IMG/VR virus record: IMGVR_UViG_3300009002_000011
Coordinates: 1-42,048 of that record
Direction: 5' to 3' (one strand)
Length of the DNA: 42,048 nucleotides
Source: a virus
The notes under the pieces: model-generated
Seen by the model: the letters and a program-made list of their open reading frames with translations, nothing else
Databases searched by the model: none
What the model was told of the DNA's origin: nothing
Translations under genes and position numbers: made by a program
Shown: in pieces, positions 9,156 to 17,331 of the stretch
Layout: every line of letters begins with the position of its first letter
Numbering within the stretch: position 1 is the first letter of the stretch

Positions 9156-9675
9156 TGTATATCGTATTAAGTTTTCTGTATATTACCGGGATATCCTTAT
9201 CTTTTGTTCTTTCAGTTATCAATTCAAACAAAGATGAGAACCTTCCTTCTCTCTCTCTGAACGATTTACATTCATCTTTTAGACTAGCATTGTCCAAATT
9301 TAACATTTTTATTTGATTATTTGCAAGAATTAATAGGTTTTTTAATTGCAAACTACTTTTATGCTCAAGCAACATATCGTGTGAATTGTAAACTTCTTTT
9401 ACTATATGGTACTTTGATATAAAAGATTTTTCATTTTTAAGCATCCAATCTAATGACTTTAAACAATGAATAATTGTTGCGTGATTCTTACCTATCATTC
9501 TTCCAATAGCAGTATACCCATAGCCTTCATCATACATTATACTCATAAATGTTAACCGAGCATCTGTATACTCCCTCCTTCTGCATTTATCCATAAGGTC
9601 TAGCTCGTAAACTGAATTTACAATGTTCTTTAAAGTAATAGCTTGTGTTTTTCTATGTGTTTCTAATTTATTCAT
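9145..9675 (-). CDS. DnaA domain-IV-like DNA-binding protein (176 aa)
   Basis: Residues 32-80 match the pattern of the C-terminal DNA-binding domain of DnaA: an RRREYTDAR helix (compare KREIVLAR in DnaA), a helix ending in YTAIGRMIG, and the signature HATIIH at 65-70 (DnaA: DHTTVLH). There is no AAA+ domain. The C-terminal half is a long helical, probably coiled-coil region. Inferred: recognises DnaA-box-like DNA without ATP-driven melting, either as a phage origin binder or by interfering with host initiation. A second such gene lies at 16443-16757. It overlaps its upstream neighbour by 8 nt. Confidence 0.75.
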   Translation of the reverse strand: MNKLETHRKTQAITLKNIVNSVYELDLMDKCRRREYTDARLTFMSIMYDEGYGYTAIGRMIGKNHATIIHCLKSLDWMLKNEKSFISKYHIVKEVYNSHDMLLEHKSSLQLKNLLILANNQIKMLNLDNASLKDECKSFREREGRFSSLFELITERTKDKDIPVIYRKLNTIYNGL

Positions 9676-9997
9676 AAGTTTTAAGTGTTTGTTTGTTTGT
9701 TATATAATCTAAGTATGTATCAACATCTATTGGCTGAATGTCTAAAAATATTGGAACTGTTCCCATCTCATTAAGAAATTCAATCTCAAAGAAATAAGGA
9801 TTCTTCCCTTTGACTACACCTCCAATATACTGAGACCAACCGTTTACTTTTTTAAGGTCTAAGTAGTTGTCTTCTATTTGAGCTTGTATATTTTTTGCAA
9901 CGTCACTAGATAGTGATTGCAGAATATCCATAACCCAAAAATCAACTTCGTAACCTATGTATTCATTATCCTCTGTAAACCTCTGTGTTGAATCCAT
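9668..9997 (-). CDS. Hypothetical 109-aa protein
   Basis: Begins MDSTQRFTEDNEYIGYEVD. An acidic alpha/beta-looking protein with a central QAQIEDNYLDLKKVNGWSQ and no motif that I know. It overlaps the VRR-NUC gene by 32 nt upstream and the DnaA-like gene by 8 nt downstream, so it is tightly embedded in the replication operon. Confidence 0.65.
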   Translation of the reverse strand: MDSTQRFTEDNEYIGYEVDFWVMDILQSLSSDVAKNIQAQIEDNYLDLKKVNGWSQYIGGVVKGKNPYFFEIEFLNEMGTVPIFLDIQPIDVDTYLDYITNKQTLKTYE

Positions 9998-10202
9998 ACT
10001 TTTCTAATTCTTTTAATCTATATTCTTGCAATTTTGACAACCTACCTTCAGGTCTCTTGACTTCTATAAAAAGAACTTCGCTTTCTTTTAGTGCCAATAA
10101 ATCGGGAATACCGTTCTTGTTTGTCTTAACCAACTTTAATACGTAGTACCCCTCAGCCTCAAGTTGTTTTATTCTTTTAGATTGTATCTGCTGCTCTGTC
10201 AT
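9966..10202 (-). CDS. VRR-NUC domain nuclease
   Basis: 78 codons, a complete minimal VRR-NUC domain. The catalytic pattern is G31-I-P-D34, then IE47VK49RPEG, then a helix SKLQEYRLKELEKYGF. Known: stand-alone VRR-NUC proteins are structure-specific nucleases and in phages are very often encoded next to an SNF2-type helicase. That is the arrangement here, with the helicase gene ending 2 nt upstream of this start. Confidence 0.9.
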   Translation of the reverse strand: MTEQQIQSKRIKQLEAEGYYVLKLVKTNKNGIPDLLALKESEVLFIEVKRPEGRLSKLQEYRLKELEKYGFNTEVYRG

Positions 10203-10204
10203 AA

Positions 10205-11437
10205 TTACAAACTTAGTAAATCTTTCTTGAAATGTCTAAGTGTATAATCTTTTTTTTGCTGAACAGACTTATATATGTCGTGCTCAATACCGTTCTTTGC
10301 GAACACCCAATACACTTCGTTGTTACTTCTGTCTTTGGTAGTCATCCTATCCCTGCTCTGCCAATAACTTGTTGCACTGAAATCAATATTGTAGTACACT
10401 AAATACTTGGCTTGCTTTAGAGAGATACCTTCCCTTCCCGAAACAATCTGAAGAGCTATACTCTTATCTGTGTCTTCGAAGACACTAAGTTCTGTGGTTA
10501 GTTGGTCTCCGTAAACTTCCTTAAGAGCCTTCAACTCTTCCTTGAACTTATAGAATATTCCTATCTTGTTGGTGCAAAAGTTGTCATAGATAAACTGAGC
10601 CTTGCTCAAGTCTATTATCTTTGAATTTCCCGACTCAAACTTAATAGTTCCCGAATACAATTGATGCAACTTCATCATCAACTTCACGGGAGTATCTGCC
10701 AAAATAACTTCATCACTTCCTTCTATAACTAAATCCTTCTTCAACTTCGCTGCCAACTTGTACGTCATGTCACTCATCTCAACTTCAAGAATCTTTTCTT
10801 TTATCTTAACCTTGAAGCCTGCTTCTGCTTGCGAGTAGTTAATCGTGAATGGTTTTACCGCATCTATTATGGTTTCTAGACCTGTAGAGTAGTCACGTAT
10901 GTTAAGACCTCCTATAGGTCTTGTTTTAACTTTAACATAATCATCAGAGAATCTGTAAAAGTTTTTGTAACTGCTAAAAGGATTGCCTTTTATACCGTAC
11001 ACTTGATGATACATCTGACTGTACGATTCGGGTGTTGGTGTTCCCGAAAGAAATATAACCTTACTGTTGTTCTTCTGAATAAGCTCCTTCACTTGCTTTG
11101 CTCTCTTGCTTGGTTTAGGATAAGCTCCCATTGAATGAGACTCATCACACACAATAATATCCCACTTTACATTGGGTAGTTTATGAATGCTTTCATAGTT
11201 CATTACAAACATAACAAAAGATGCGGGGCAAATCAAATCATAATCCCTACTAATTGATAACATTGCTTTCTTTTTTGTTAAGAACAAAACATTTTCAACA
11301 CCCATCTTATCACATATCCCTAAACTAGTCAAGGTCTTACCTGTTCTAACCTCCATAGCTAGGTAGACAAAATTACTTGTACGTAAAATATCCGTACCTT
11401 TTTTTATAATCTCTGTTTGATAGTCTCTAAATTCCAT
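10205..11437 (-). CDS. SNF2-family/SF2 DNA helicase
   Basis: 410 codons. Motifs in order: Q-motif-like FRDYQ near the N-terminus, Walker A EVRTGKT (29-35), DESH motif II (98-101), SGTPTP motif III (131-136), and a C-terminal REGISLKQAKY/QSRDRM region that corresponds to motifs V and VI. It is shorter than cellular SNF2 proteins and typical of phage helicases paired with VRR-NUC. It probably acts in phage DNA replication or recombination with the adjacent nuclease. Its coding sequence contains one exact copy of the 16-bp palindrome (10470-10485), which encodes VFEDT in frame. Confidence 0.9.
   Translation of the reverse strand: MEFRDYQTEIIKKGTDILRTSNFVYLAMEVRTGKTLTSLGICDKMGVENVLFLTKKKAMLSISRDYDLICPASFVMFVMNYESIHKLPNVKWDIIVCDESHSMGAYPKPSKRAKQVKELIQKNNSKVIFLSGTPTPESYSQMYHQVYGIKGNPFSSYKNFYRFSDDYVKVKTRPIGGLNIRDYSTGLETIIDAVKPFTINYSQAEAGFKVKIKEKILEVEMSDMTYKLAAKLKKDLVIEGSDEVILADTPVKLMMKLHQLYSGTIKFESGNSKIIDLSKAQFIYDNFCTNKIGIFYKFKEELKALKEVYGDQLTTELSVFEDTDKSIALQIVSGREGISLKQAKYLVYYNIDFSATSYWQSRDRMTTKDRSNNEVYWVFAKNGIEHDIYKSVQQKKDYTLRHFKKDLLSL
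10470..10485. repeat. 16-bp palindrome copy 2, inside helicase gene
   Basis: Exact GTGTCTTCGAAGACAC within coding sequence, read as VFEDT on the minus strand. Adjacent bases on both sides are A and A, so the stem does not extend. Being inside a gene, it argues against a simple gene-end role for every copy. Confidence 0.9.
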
Positions 11438-11448
11438 TTGATTTTTTT

Positions 11449-11661
11449 TTATGGTATGTCATACCAATTAATACTTCGCTCAATCCTAGCACGAACATCA
11501 TCATCTCCTTCGCACCTGTATTTAAACTCCTTAACAACCTTTACGTTTCTACCTCTTCCCGTTTTTACATCTACCTTTTGAAACATAACTCTGTGTAGCA
11601 ACCTACATTGATTAAGCATTTTCTCATTACTAAATCCGTACTTGTTTTCTATTACATCCAT
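11449..11661 (-). CDS. Hypothetical 70-aa protein
   Basis: Begins MDVIENKYGFSNEKML. Basic centre (KTGRGRNVKVVKEFKYR) and acidic end (EGDDDVRARIE). It lies between the primase-helicase (2 nt gap) and the SNF2 helicase (11 nt gap), suggesting an accessory role in replication. No family is recognised. Confidence 0.6.
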   Translation of the reverse strand: MDVIENKYGFSNEKMLNQCRLLHRVMFQKVDVKTGRGRNVKVVKEFKYRCEGDDDVRARIERSINWYDIP

Positions 11662-11663
11662 AA

Positions 11664-14069
11664 TTAAAAATCTGATACATACTCAGCGTCTCTCTCTCTT
11701 AGTATCATCCAATTCCCCGAAGAGTCTCTACCCTTTTCAAACTCAATCCCATCTTTAAAATCAGCATAAGCTTGTAAGAACTTATAGAATTTAGTACGTG
11801 ATATACTCATTCTAGTTCTAGGTGCATAGTCAGGATAGTCTTCTATAAAGTCACTGTAAAGAACTTGCATATAGATTCTCTTGTTGGTTTTAAGTTTTGG
11901 ATTTTGAGTTCCATCAATTATACCACACCACTCTATGAACTCGTGGTTAGTCTTAGCGGATAAATGTCTAACCTCAAGATTTACAAAGTTACTTTTTATT
12001 AATCCCTTATCTAGATAAGACTGTAAGCATTCAATCATATAGTTGTCAAAGCTACACCACTCATCATCATCCCAATCTCCAAACATCAACCTTCCAAACT
12101 CATCCAATGGAGTAAAGTTTTTGTTGTAGTGTTGGTGCAACTCTAGTTCCCACTTTCTTCTAGCGAATGAATTACCACTACCCTTTATGGCATAGTTAGT
12201 TGTGATTGCTATCTTAGGTGACTTACTAAATGGTATCTTGATTGCATCCTTGTTCTTCTTCTCCAAGGTCAACCCTTCTGTTACAACGCTAAACAACCTT
12301 TCAAAATCAAAGTGTTTCTTTACATCATCAAAGCAAAGTATCTGCGTATCTGCCGACACTAACTGATATGCGAACGAACGTTCAAAGGTAAAAGACTTAC
12401 CATCAATAACAACTAACTTCTTCATATTAGATAGTGCATTCATAAACAATCCTTTACCTGTACCTCCTTCGGGATTGTCAGATATAACTTCGTCATTAAG
12501 AATTACTGCGGGAGAATATGATAAATTTTTGTGTGCGTGCATAAGAAATCCTACTGTACTCTCCATAGACTTCAACCTTGAAGCATCATCACCACTAATT
12601 CTTGACAAGAACTTTTGGTAGTCGCAACCATCACCACTACATAGATTAAAAGTTCTATCAATTACGTGGTCTTTCCAAACGTATCCACCTAAATCCATAT
12701 AGTCAATAGGAAGAATCTCATTCTTTGTAATCTTAACAGCACAGTTTGTGTAGTACAAGTATGCTGTATCTTTTGTATCTTCTATAAAGTAGATGTCTAC
12801 TGTTGAAAGAAGAGTCAAGAACTCCTCTCTAAAGTACCTTGTATTCTCTGCAAAGTAATTATACACTGACAAGTCATCAAGAGTAATCAATGTGTTCAGT
12901 ATAAAGTCTTTTATCTCCTTCTCTGATGTATGGTCTATAAGGTTATTCTCTACCCTTACAAACACATAGTTACGACCTCCTTCGGGGCAATACTTATAGA
13001 AGCCATTGTCTTCTAAGAACTGCTTAAACAAAACGTGCACTATCTTAATAACTCCCTTGTCTGATTTTGTCCAAAATACTTTTGACTTGTTCTCCTCTTC
13101 AGCACGATTCAAAACAGACTCGATAACATCGCCATCAATCTGTGCTTCCTCCAACTGATGACGAACCTCCTTTTTTGAGACACCTCTTCTAAGCTTTGCT
13201 TTGATTTGGTTTATTCTCTCTTCATCCTCGTAGTACTTAGTTCCAAAGTTTTGACTGTTGCTGTACGCACTGTCAACAGTTCTTTGAACTTCTTGAGCAG
13301 TGAACCCTTGAGTTGTGAATTGATTCATCACATACATTGCCAAACTCTTGTTGATTCCATAATCATTCAATGCCATTGCAAGAATGTATGTGTTTTGATT
13401 TCGTTGACCTTCAACCATTGGGTACTTCTTAAGCCACCACTTCATTAGAATCTCAACAACCTTGTTCTCATCTGTGATTGGTATCGTAGGAGCATCTTGA
13501 TGAACAACAACCTCTCTGTATTCAGTCTCTTCAATCTTATCCCATACACTTGAATTTTCATTCACATAAATTAATGGGTCGTAAGACTCGTAACAAACTC
13601 TGCTCAAGTTCTTACAAGTTTTATCAAAGTACTTGCTGCTGAATCGTTTCTCAAGAGAGTTGAAATACTTAACGTGATTCTCTTCGTCTTGTGGTATCTT
13701 GACAAGAACCTTAAGACCGTTACCCGATGGTGAAATAAACACAGAGAATGTGTGCTTGTCTTTGGATATAACTTCCTTGTCTTGTAACAAATCCTTTTTG
13801 GATTCATACCCATCAAAGTCTAAGCATATTAATCCACTGTGCTCTAGTAGTGATGAGTCATTTCTTTTGGTGAACTTACCCGAAAAACATATTGATGGTA
13901 ATGCTTTCTTAAGTTCGTTACGTTGTGACTTGTCTTTCTCAAGTCTAATTTTCTTAACTACTTCCTTAGTTGCTCCATCTTTTATTCTCTTAAGAATACC
14001 ATCCACATTTCTGTGGAACGGTGTAGATGTATCGTGTATGTTTCGGAAGATTGTGATGATGTGTGACAT
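11664..14069 (-). CDS. Primase-helicase (BT4734/VirE-N-like primase plus SF3-like helicase)
   Basis: 801 codons. N-terminal part: CLDFDG at 82-87 and SPSGNGLK at 113-120 resemble the catalytic and substrate-binding segments of the BT4734/VirE-N archaeo-eukaryotic primase-type domain found in Bacteroidota elements. C-terminal part: Walker A GGTGKG (535-540), Walker B ILCFDDV (577-583), then a sensor-like IAITTNY segment, as in phage SF3/D5-like helicases. Inferred role: primer synthesis and fork unwinding for phage replication. No DNA polymerase gene is in view. It is the first gene of its transcript segment, starting just left of a 220-bp non-coding region. Confidence 0.88.
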   Translation of the reverse strand: MSHIITIFRNIHDTSTPFHRNVDGILKRIKDGATKEVVKKIRLEKDKSQRNELKKALPSICFSGKFTKRNDSSLLEHSGLICLDFDGYESKKDLLQDKEVISKDKHTFSVFISPSGNGLKVLVKIPQDEENHVKYFNSLEKRFSSKYFDKTCKNLSRVCYESYDPLIYVNENSSVWDKIEETEYREVVVHQDAPTIPITDENKVVEILMKWWLKKYPMVEGQRNQNTYILAMALNDYGINKSLAMYVMNQFTTQGFTAQEVQRTVDSAYSNSQNFGTKYYEDEERINQIKAKLRRGVSKKEVRHQLEEAQIDGDVIESVLNRAEEENKSKVFWTKSDKGVIKIVHVLFKQFLEDNGFYKYCPEGGRNYVFVRVENNLIDHTSEKEIKDFILNTLITLDDLSVYNYFAENTRYFREEFLTLLSTVDIYFIEDTKDTAYLYYTNCAVKITKNEILPIDYMDLGGYVWKDHVIDRTFNLCSGDGCDYQKFLSRISGDDASRLKSMESTVGFLMHAHKNLSYSPAVILNDEVISDNPEGGTGKGLFMNALSNMKKLVVIDGKSFTFERSFAYQLVSADTQILCFDDVKKHFDFERLFSVVTEGLTLEKKNKDAIKIPFSKSPKIAITTNYAIKGSGNSFARRKWELELHQHYNKNFTPLDEFGRLMFGDWDDDEWCSFDNYMIECLQSYLDKGLIKSNFVNLEVRHLSAKTNHEFIEWCGIIDGTQNPKLKTNKRIYMQVLYSDFIEDYPDYAPRTRMSISRTKFYKFLQAYADFKDGIEFEKGRDSSGNWMILRERDAEYVSDF

Positions 14070-14070
14070 A

Positions 14071-14180
14071 GTAGTGTAGATTTAATGTTAAATTTAATTA
14101 GTTAACTAACTGATTCTCAATAACAGTGTTGAAAATGTTAATTTTAAAAACGATAGTACGAATATAAAATAAATATATAA
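14071..14180 (+). repeat. Non-coding repeat copy 1 (about 105 bp, direct)
   Basis: Aligns by eye with 25958-26065. Shared blocks are TAGTGTAGATT, then AACTA...GATT.TCA.TA..AGTGTTGAAAATGT, then TTAAAA, with a similar AT-rich tail. The strongest shared stretch is AGTGTTGAAAATGT. Both copies have the same orientation and lie at the edges of non-coding control regions. Confidence 0.6.
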
Positions 14181-14240
14181 TTAAAAAAAATATATACAGT
14201 ATATAATAGTAATTATTTTGCATACCTAACATTAGGGGTC

Positions 14241-14264
14241 AAAAAAAGGGTATCAATGATACCC
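14241..14264 (-). terminator. Rho-independent terminator, minus strand
   Basis: Read on the minus strand: GGGTATC, loop ATT, GATACCC, then seven T. The 7-bp stem occupies 14248-14254 and 14258-14264, and the T-run is complementary to 14241-14247. It lies 24 nt after the stop of the 81-aa gene and separates the accessory/recombination genes from the primase operon. Confidence 0.85.
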
Positions 14265-14288
14265 CTTAACTGACTGATTGTTAGTTTA

Positions 14289-14534
14289 TTAGAAGTCTAC
14301 ACCATCTGATACCTCTTCTTTTTTCTTTGGTTCGAATGTATCTAACTCTACATATAGTTTTCCACTACGTGCTTTGTTTACATTAAGATTCACCCAACCA
14401 TTCTTTTGGTTTTCTTTCAAGAAGACAATAGCTTCGTCAACCTTGATTGACTGTTGTCCAATTACAAAATCGGGAGCACCCTCTCTTCTCTTGAATGAAA
14501 ATCCGTTTGCGAATACTTTCTCTGTGTTACTCAT
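14289..14534 (-). CDS. Conserved phage protein, 81 aa, possibly ssDNA-associated
   Basis: Begins MSNTEKVFANGFSFKRREG. It has a compact beta-rich look (PDFVIGQQSIKVDEAIVFL, GWVNLNVNKARSGKLYVEL) and an acidic tail EVSDGVDF. The acidic C-terminal tip and its position beside recombination genes would suit a small single-strand-binding accessory, but I cannot confirm that. It is the last gene before the terminator, and its start overlaps the stop of the 36-aa ORF upstream. Confidence 0.65.
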   Translation of the reverse strand: MSNTEKVFANGFSFKRREGAPDFVIGQQSIKVDEAIVFLKENQKNGWVNLNVNKARSGKLYVELDTFEPKKKEEVSDGVDF

Positions 14535-14637
14535 AACTAATAATGTTTATTTGTTCTTCCAATGTGTTTATAGTTTGAAGGATAACTTCTTGTTTCTCTT
14601 CTCGTGTAATGCAATCCATTGGAATTTGAAACCACAT
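14527..14637 (-). CDS. Small ORF, 36 aa
   Basis: Begins MWFQIPMDCITREEK and continues as an acidic helix. Its TAA overlaps the ATG of the following gene by 8 nt, consistent with translational coupling. The same frame is open upstream through the palindrome (read as VSSKTQ), so the true start could be earlier. Support is only position and coupling. Confidence 0.4.
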   Translation of the reverse strand: MWFQIPMDCITREEKQEVILQTINTLEEQINIISYE

Positions 14638-14651
14638 TACCCGTTTTTTTT

Positions 14652-14667
14652 GTGTCTTCGAAGACAC
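14652..14667. repeat. 16-bp palindrome copy 3, after exonuclease stop
   Basis: Exact GTGTCTTCGAAGACAC, starting 7 nt after the TAG-region stop of the PD-(D/E)XK gene at 14675. On the minus strand it is followed by a run of A, not T, so it is not an intrinsic terminator in the direction of transcription. Confidence 0.9.
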
Positions 14668-14674
14668 TAGTCTT

Positions 14675-15406
14675 CTAAAGATATTCATCTATGAAATAGC
14701 TTGACAGTTCTTCCTTGGGAGTATCCCCAAAGAAGGTGTTATATACCTCAACCGCTCTCTTTACCTTCTCTTCGCCGCCCATAATAAACTCCTCAGTAGG
14801 TCTGAATACACCCATCTGATGCGATGTCTTGTCTATTACAAAGAATATCAAAGGCTTGTTAAATAGTTGTTGGTATATGTATGCTTGACTATCGTAGTTG
14901 TACTTCTTAGCACTCCACTTAAAGTCAGCTAGCTTGCTTGTTGTCTTTAAATCAATAAGCATATCATCACATACGATGTCCACTTTACCTTTCCACATAA
15001 GACCCATTATCTCTTTGACAGCGGGTTCTTCATAGATGTTTCCATCCTTGTATATGTTATCAAAAAAGTATAGGTTATTCTTCATGGTATCAGTTAAATT
15101 AACAACCTCCTCAGCCTCTTTAGTTAGTAAAGCAACCTCTACACCCATCTCAGCAATAGCTTCCTTGTAAAGCTTTGTATTACGTGATGATGAATCTATA
15201 GTTACGACTTCACTAGCCTTGTCGGGTTCTATTAATAACTGATGAAAATATCTACCTTTTGCAAAGTTTTGATTATCGGGTCTACTAACTCCGAACTCCC
15301 TCGGATTAGTAAGAAGAGTACCTATATCACTATTAGAGAGGAATTTTTTACCTCCCTCTCCATAGTAATACTTGTCATCTTTTAGCTTCTCTATCACATC
15401 TTTCAT
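14675..15406 (-). CDS. PD-(D/E)XK exonuclease (RecB/exoVIII-like, DUF3799-type)
   Basis: 243 codons. Visible features: SNSDIGTLLTNP (24-35), GRYFHQLLIEP (51-61, the conserved G..H element), the catalytic core KVD143IV...ID152LK154TTS, and YDSQAYIYQ (171-179), the QxxxY-type motif of RecB-like nucleases. Known: such enzymes resect 5' strands for phage recombination. The partner gene 15406-16059 upstream, with which it shares one base, encodes a DUF1071 annealing-type protein, so the pair probably forms a Red-like recombination module. Confidence 0.85.
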   Translation of the reverse strand: MKDVIEKLKDDKYYYGEGGKKFLSNSDIGTLLTNPREFGVSRPDNQNFAKGRYFHQLLIEPDKASEVVTIDSSSRNTKLYKEAIAEMGVEVALLTKEAEEVVNLTDTMKNNLYFFDNIYKDGNIYEEPAVKEIMGLMWKGKVDIVCDDMLIDLKTTSKLADFKWSAKKYNYDSQAYIYQQLFNKPLIFFVIDKTSHQMGVFRPTEEFIMGGEEKVKRAVEVYNTFFGDTPKEELSSYFIDEYL

Positions 15407-16059
15407 TATGCGATAGCCTTTTGAATCTCTTTCTCAATAGTAGCTGTGAATCCGTACTTAGTCTTGAGTTGAGAAATTAATTTATCAGCACCCGCAGACT
15501 TGTTAGCTACCACGTACTTCAATACCTTATCCCAATTCGCATCACCCTTTGATAGTTTGATTGTTTTTACTTCCTTCTTAGGGGCTACTGTAACCTTTGG
15601 AGTTTCACTCTCTGTTTCGGGTAAGTCTTCACCCGCATAAATGTAGTGACCTAATCCAAACATTGCTAGGTTCTTAACTAGACAACGCATAAGAGTCTTG
15701 TTTATATCGAACATAGTTGCACCCGCAACCTTCTTAGTTCCATACCTTGTTTCGAACTCATAAGCTTCAGCCTTCATAGATTTGTTAGCACCATCCATAA
15801 CGGGTAGCCACATACCTAGCGTCTCCCCTTCTATTGTAACGATAGTTCTACACATATACCCAAGACTCTCATCGTATACGTATGGTAAGTCTGAATCGCC
15901 GCACTGAACTTCATACGTTGCACTAGGATAATGTTTCTTAACTTCTCCCCAAGCCCAAGCCCAAGATAAGTAAGTTAGATTGTTCTTCTTTTCAACCTTA
16001 TCATTTACGTTAATGGCTGACAGTGTTTCAAACACTGATTTTGTTTTTGAATTTGACAT
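15406..16059 (-). CDS. DUF1071 single-strand annealing-type recombination protein
   Basis: 217 codons. Residues 28-40, LTYLSWAWAWGEV, followed by a KHYPSATYEV strand, are the hallmark of DUF1071/Sak-type phage annealing proteins. A conserved MGDxx-like central part is followed by a Lys/Thr-rich linker near residue 165 and a small C-terminal domain. It works with the overlapping exonuclease gene. A normal RBS is not obvious, as elsewhere in this genome. Confidence 0.8.
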   Translation of the reverse strand: MSNSKTKSVFETLSAINVNDKVEKKNNLTYLSWAWAWGEVKKHYPSATYEVQCGDSDLPYVYDESLGYMCRTIVTIEGETLGMWLPVMDGANKSMKAEAYEFETRYGTKKVAGATMFDINKTLMRCLVKNLAMFGLGHYIYAGEDLPETESETPKVTVAPKKEVKTIKLSKGDANWDKVLKYVVANKSAGADKLISQLKTKYGFTATIEKEIQKAIA

Positions 16060-16066
16060 AGTTTAT

Positions 16067-16471
16067 TTAATTTAATTGATTGATAATCTTACTTGATTCG
16101 GAAAACTTTAGTAGGTAATGCTCTCTCATATCCTTGAGACCCATTATGTATCTTCCATTTTTTCTTGTGTTAATTTCAGCTCTTATTCTCTCCTCAATAA
16201 CGTCAAGTTTTCTACGGTAGTTAGACAAAGATACGACATATTTTCCATAAACCCAACCTTTTTCTTCAAAAAAAAGATACTCATTACTCTCTATTTCCCT
16301 ATAGAAATCACCGCCTAGATGGGTATTGTATATAACTATTTCACCCGTTTGAATATCTCTTTCTATCTTAACTCCTTTTGAGATTACAGAGTTACAACAT
16401 TTAGAATCTATCTTAGCTATGTTGTTGTCAGAATTAGCTTGATTATATATATCTTGTAGAGTGTAACTCAT
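16067..16471 (-). CDS. Hypothetical 134-aa protein
   Basis: Begins MSYTLQDIYNQANSDN. It has a beta-rich middle (GEIVIYNTHLGGDFYREI, GWVYGKYVVSLSNYR) and a helical C-terminal half rich in Arg. No family is recognised. Its 5' end overlaps the second DnaA-like gene by 29 nt, so it is probably translated from the same message. Confidence 0.6.
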   Translation of the reverse strand: MSYTLQDIYNQANSDNNIAKIDSKCCNSVISKGVKIERDIQTGEIVIYNTHLGGDFYREIESNEYLFFEEKGWVYGKYVVSLSNYRRKLDVIEERIRAEINTRKNGRYIMGLKDMREHYLLKFSESSKIINQLN

Positions 16472-16757
16472 TGTTAAAGTTTTTTATAAAGGTTCTGTAG
16501 TCTTTGTCACACAAAGAGTTTTCCTTGACTACGTTTATTCCGTGAATAATACTTGAATGAGATATGCTATAGCCTTGCTCCTCCATAAAAGATTGTATCT
16601 GAATTACCTTCATACTTCTTTCTTTGCATAAGTAATATAACATATACCTAGCGTCTACTATCTCTCTACTTTTATTCTTTTGGAATAATGATTCCAACTC
16701 TACATCGTATAAAGCTGAAATCTTATCTGCGTAACTTTTAAAAATTTGTTTCTTCAT
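16443..16757 (-). CDS. DnaA domain-IV-like DNA-binding protein (104 aa)
   Basis: Start chosen at MKKQIFKSYAD (ATG at 16757). An upstream in-frame extension runs through the palindrome and overlaps the 52-aa ORF. Residues 30-37 SREIVDAR and 67-73 HSSIIHG match the DnaA domain IV pattern very closely (REIV.AR and H(T/S)xxxH). No AAA+ domain is present. It probably binds DnaA-box-like sites. It is one of two such proteins in the window, the other being 9145-9675. Confidence 0.75.
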   Translation of the reverse strand: MKKQIFKSYADKISALYDVELESLFQKNKSREIVDARYMLYYLCKERSMKVIQIQSFMEEQGYSISHSSIIHGINVVKENSLCDKDYRTFIKNFNNELHSTRYI

Positions 16758-16896
16758 CTTTGTATGTTTGTTTTTGTGAAAAAATTTCTCCAAAATACTT
16801 AAACAAATCCTCCATTTGTGTCTTCGAAGACACAAGGTATGGATTAGTAGGCTCTTGTTCTCTTTGTCTCATAAATTCTTCGCTTGATTTTCCCAT
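16738..16896 (-). CDS. Small ORF, 52 aa, palindrome in frame
   Basis: Begins MGKSSEEFMRQREQE. The palindrome 16818-16833 is in frame and reads VSSKT. Its end overlaps the start of the DnaA-like gene by 20 nt, and its start follows the upstream stop (16898) within 2 nt, which is typical spacing here. The protein is charged, with an aromatic stretch LFKYFGEIF. Function unknown. Confidence 0.5.
   Translation of the reverse strand: MGKSSEEFMRQREQEPTNPYLVSSKTQMEDLFKYFGEIFSQKQTYKDEETNF
16816..16835. repeat. Palindrome copy 4, extended to 20 bp
   Basis: The exact 16-mer occupies 16818-16833. Flanking TT/AA extend perfect symmetry to 20 bp. It lies inside the 52-aa ORF. Confidence 0.9.
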
Positions 16897-16897
16897 C

Positions 16898-17302
16898 TTA
16901 AATAAATTCTTTTACACTGTTATACAATATATCTTCGCACTCTGCGACTGATTTTTTTTGAAATACTTTTTTCTGTATTCCGTGTTCGTTCTGTGTTACT
17001 GTAACAGCCATGCATAAATCACTGTCCAATAACTGCACTATCATACCTCCTCCGTACCTCATAATATCTTTGCAGTTGCTTGAAATATTGAAATCGTTGT
17101 ATGATATTTTAGAATCTTCGGTAAGGTAGTTTTTTTCATAATCCTTTCGACTCATTAATCTACCCGTATCCAACCAAGCAAACTTCTTTTCTTTTTTGCT
17201 TGCATCTTTTAATAGGTCTAACCTTGTTAGGTAATGTTTGTCGGGCTTTTCTTGAGCGGTCTCTATTCCCGCATCAAAGTCTATAATATTTAGTCTTTCC
17301 AT
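16898..17302 (-). CDS. Hypothetical 134-aa protein
   Basis: Begins MERLNIIDFDAGIETAQ. An N-terminal segment HYLTRLDLLKDASKK is followed by a GRLMSRKDYEKNYL helix and a C-terminal beta-rich part (GGGMIVQLLDSDLCMAVTVTQ). No family is recognised. It is the first gene after a recognisable minus-strand promoter (17332-17363), so it may lead a middle transcript covering the recombination genes. Confidence 0.6.
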   Translation of the reverse strand: MERLNIIDFDAGIETAQEKPDKHYLTRLDLLKDASKKEKKFAWLDTGRLMSRKDYEKNYLTEDSKISYNDFNISSNCKDIMRYGGGMIVQLLDSDLCMAVTVTQNEHGIQKKVFQKKSVAECEDILYNSVKEFI

Positions 17303-17331
17303 TGTAAATAAATTAAAGTTTAATAATTGTT

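Larger units (their letters stand above)
14070..14288. other. Non-coding AT-rich region upstream of primase gene
   Basis: About 220 bp without a gene. It holds the Rho-independent terminator of the upstream minus-strand genes (14241-14264), a very AT-rich stretch (about 14160-14220) and a conserved block of about 105 bp (14071-14180) repeated at 25958-26065. No clear TAnnTTTG promoter is visible on the minus strand, although one is expected for the primase operon. A replication-origin role is possible. Confidence 0.7.

Noticed and set aside
10945-10962. Fifth hammerhead core (TCATCAG in helicase gene)
   Set aside because: No GAAA (TTTC on the plus strand) at the needed distance and no pairing stems; it simply encodes part of the helicase. 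Other TCNTCAG words (7559, 13101, 15106, 17519, 18024) fail in the same way.
14652-14667. Palindrome as intrinsic terminator
   Set aside because: No T-run follows it in the direction of transcription; on the minus strand it is followed by A. The same holds for other copies. True terminators (14241, 41165, 41987) have clear T-runs.
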